NCBI RefSeq assembly: GCF_025154055.1
Contig: NZ_JAOALK010000047.1
Span: 1-64,000 of the forward strand
Direction of reading: 5' to 3'
DNA length: 64,000 nucleotides
DNA from: Aquibacillus koreensis
GTDB lineage: Bacteria; Bacillota; Bacilli; Bacillales; Amphibacillaceae
Part shown: positions 63,029 through 64,000 of the stretch, in pieces
Layout of the letters: the number at the start of each line of letters is the position of its first letter
Position numbering within the stretch: position 1 is the stretch's first letter
Translations under genes and position numbers: made by a program
The notes under the pieces: generated by a model
Seen by the model: only the letters and a program-made list of their open reading frames with translations
Told to the model about the DNA's origin: nothing
The model's database searches: none

Positions 63029-64000
63029 TGGATTCTTTATATGCAGCTTTTTTCTTACCAGAAGAAATAACGAAAGGCATGGAATGTAAAACACTCTTGT
63101 TTGAAAACCATGCGAAGCAAGTAGAGTTGAAAGTACCAGATATGACAAAAGCAGAATTAAGCTCCACTATGCTAATGATTAAAGGAAATCGTCAAAAGTA
63201 TCTAAGTAAGCTTCATACAAATGAAATTGTTTCAGTTATTGATGAAGCAGTACAAAAATGGCTAAATCCAAGCTATGAGCTTCGTCAATTCGCAGAAGAA
63301 ACTTTACCTGTTATTACTGGATATGACGATGAAATGGTAAGGCTGTTTTTATCTCGGTACTTACGGAGTTTTAGGAAAGAAAAACTTCAACGAATAATAG
63401 ATGAAGATTTTGCAAATCCACTCGTGCTTGATGAATTTAGACCAAGAAAGGCAGGGGGGCTAACACGCGCATACGGCCCTGATCTCATTACACATATATT
63501 TTCTGGCAATGTACCAGCCCTCCCGTTATGGAGCTTAGTTTCTGGTCTGCTTGTAAAATCAGCAACACTTGGAAAAGTCTCTTCTTCTGAACCACTTTTT
63601 CCGACTTTGTTTGCTAAAACCATTGCAGAGATTGATCCGGATTTAGCTAAAACAATGGCAATAACGTGGTGGCGGGGAGGAAATGATGAATTAGAGCAAA
63701 CGGCATTTAACCAATCACAAACCGTTATCGCGTATGGTGGAGAAAGCACGATGAAGAACATTTCCGAAAAGGTGCCTTCTCATGTTCGATTTGTTGAGCA
63801 CGGCCATAAGGTTAGCTTTGGTGTCATTACGAAAGAATGCCTAACGGGAAGTTTAGCTTGGCAAAGCGCACAACGAGCGGCAAAGGATGCATCTTGGTTT
63901 GACCAACAGGGTTGCCTTTCTCCACACGTTTTCTATGTGGAGAAAGGTGGCAAGTACTCACCACGTGACTTCGCACGTATGCTAGCACATGAAATGTCTA
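63028..64000 (+). CDS. LuxC-like acyl reductase, 3' end beyond window
   Basis: The first 324 residues of a LuxC-family NAD(P)H-dependent acyl-CoA/acyl-enzyme reductase: AYGPDLITHIFSGNVPALPLWSL, ITWWRGGNDELEQTAF, TVIAYGGESTMKNI, VSFGVI, and the catalytic cysteine at residue 296 in WFDQQGCLSPHVFYVE. It reduces an activated acyl group to an aldehyde. The ATG overlaps the LuxE-like stop (TAATG), so they are co-translated. The gene is open to the window edge and continues beyond it. Confidence 0.9.
   Translation, partial: MDSLYAAFFLPEEITKGMECKTLLFENHAKQVELKVPDMTKAELSSTMLMIKGNRQKYLSKLHTNEIVSVIDEAVQKWLNPSYELRQFAEETLPVITGYDDEMVRLFLSRYLRSFRKEKLQRIIDEDFANPLVLDEFRPRKAGGLTRAYGPDLITHIFSGNVPALPLWSLVSGLLVKSATLGKVSSSEPLFPTLFAKTIAEIDPDLAKTMAITWWRGGNDELEQTAFNQSQTVIAYGGESTMKNISEKVPSHVRFVEHGHKVSFGVITKECLTGSLAWQSAQRAAKDASWFDQQGCLSPHVFYVEKGGKYSPRDFARMLAHEMS

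Noticed and set aside
63387-63761. 124-codon minus-strand frame
   Set aside because: Antisense to the LuxC-like gene, whose plus-strand frame stays open with family motifs to the window end.

Overview
The window is AT-rich and looks like chromosome of a Bacillaceae species, most likely a Gracilibacillus/Oceanobacillus-type relative (genus is inference). The left 11.4 kb keeps the Bacillus subtilis ydi gene order almost intact: thiL-tsaE-tsaB-rimI-tsaD, a convergent ABC-F gene (ydiF), rex, a YdhK-like lipoprotein (taking the place of tat genes), ydiK/ydiL, then CIRCE-groES-groEL. Strong GGAGG ribosome sites, TTG/GTG starts, Bacillus-type promoters, cre sites and T-rich intrinsic terminators fit a Firmicute.

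Layout. 1-191: two tRNA genes (initiator Met, cut by the left edge, and Asp). 192-539: degenerate intergenic repeats. 540-4150: thiamine kinase plus the tRNA t6A machinery. 4192-4590: a cluster of DnaA boxes in the tsaD/ydiF gap. 4629-11401: conserved housekeeping block ending in groEL. 11.4-14.5 kb: accessory 'debris' of two type II toxin-antitoxin modules, an orphan frame, a SUKH immunity gene and a frameshifted polymorphic-toxin tail. 14.7-27.8 kb: a carbohydrate cluster with two paralogous LacI regulators, tandem ABC solute-binding proteins, two permeases (no ATPase), a PfkB sugar kinase, a sucrose-phosphorylase-type GH13, a NIF3-like protein and three different esterases, with LacI operators built into two promoters. 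At 28.0 kb a copy of the groEL 3' tail and its terminator reappears next to another toxin-antitoxin pair, so 11.4-28.1 kb is framed by direct repeats.

28.2-37.3 kb: conflict-type genes (frameshifted RelE module, an archaeo-eukaryotic-primase/helicase of the TOTE type, a Fic protein), an ABC-2 exporter operon with a lipoprotein, and a Uma2-family nuclease-like gene. 37.5-45.6 kb: glycoside hydrolases: an AraC regulator fused to a GH39 enzyme, a membrane-anchored GH3 with reversed domain order, and a conventional GH3. 45.9-52.8 kb: CarD-like regulator, flavin monooxygenase with a Dabb protein, a small membrane protein, a DUF2254 membrane protein and a cation/proton antiporter. 52.9-58.7 kb: an anchored sugar-binding protein, LytS/YesM-type kinase and YesN-type regulator followed by a XylE-type xylose symporter. 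59.0-61.5 kb: HepT/MntA toxin-antitoxin and CoA-disulfide reductase with rhodanese domain. 61.7-64.0 kb: a TPP riboswitch controlling a LuxE-like/LuxC-like pair that runs off the right edge.

Most striking: the TPP-riboswitch-controlled acid-reductase pair; the esterase-rich sucrose-phosphorylase cluster, which may serve acylated sucrose; the three-component xylose-type sensor joined to a symporter; the AraC-GH39 fusion; and the duplicated groEL tail bounding accessory DNA. No CRISPR array, transposase or integrase was recognised.
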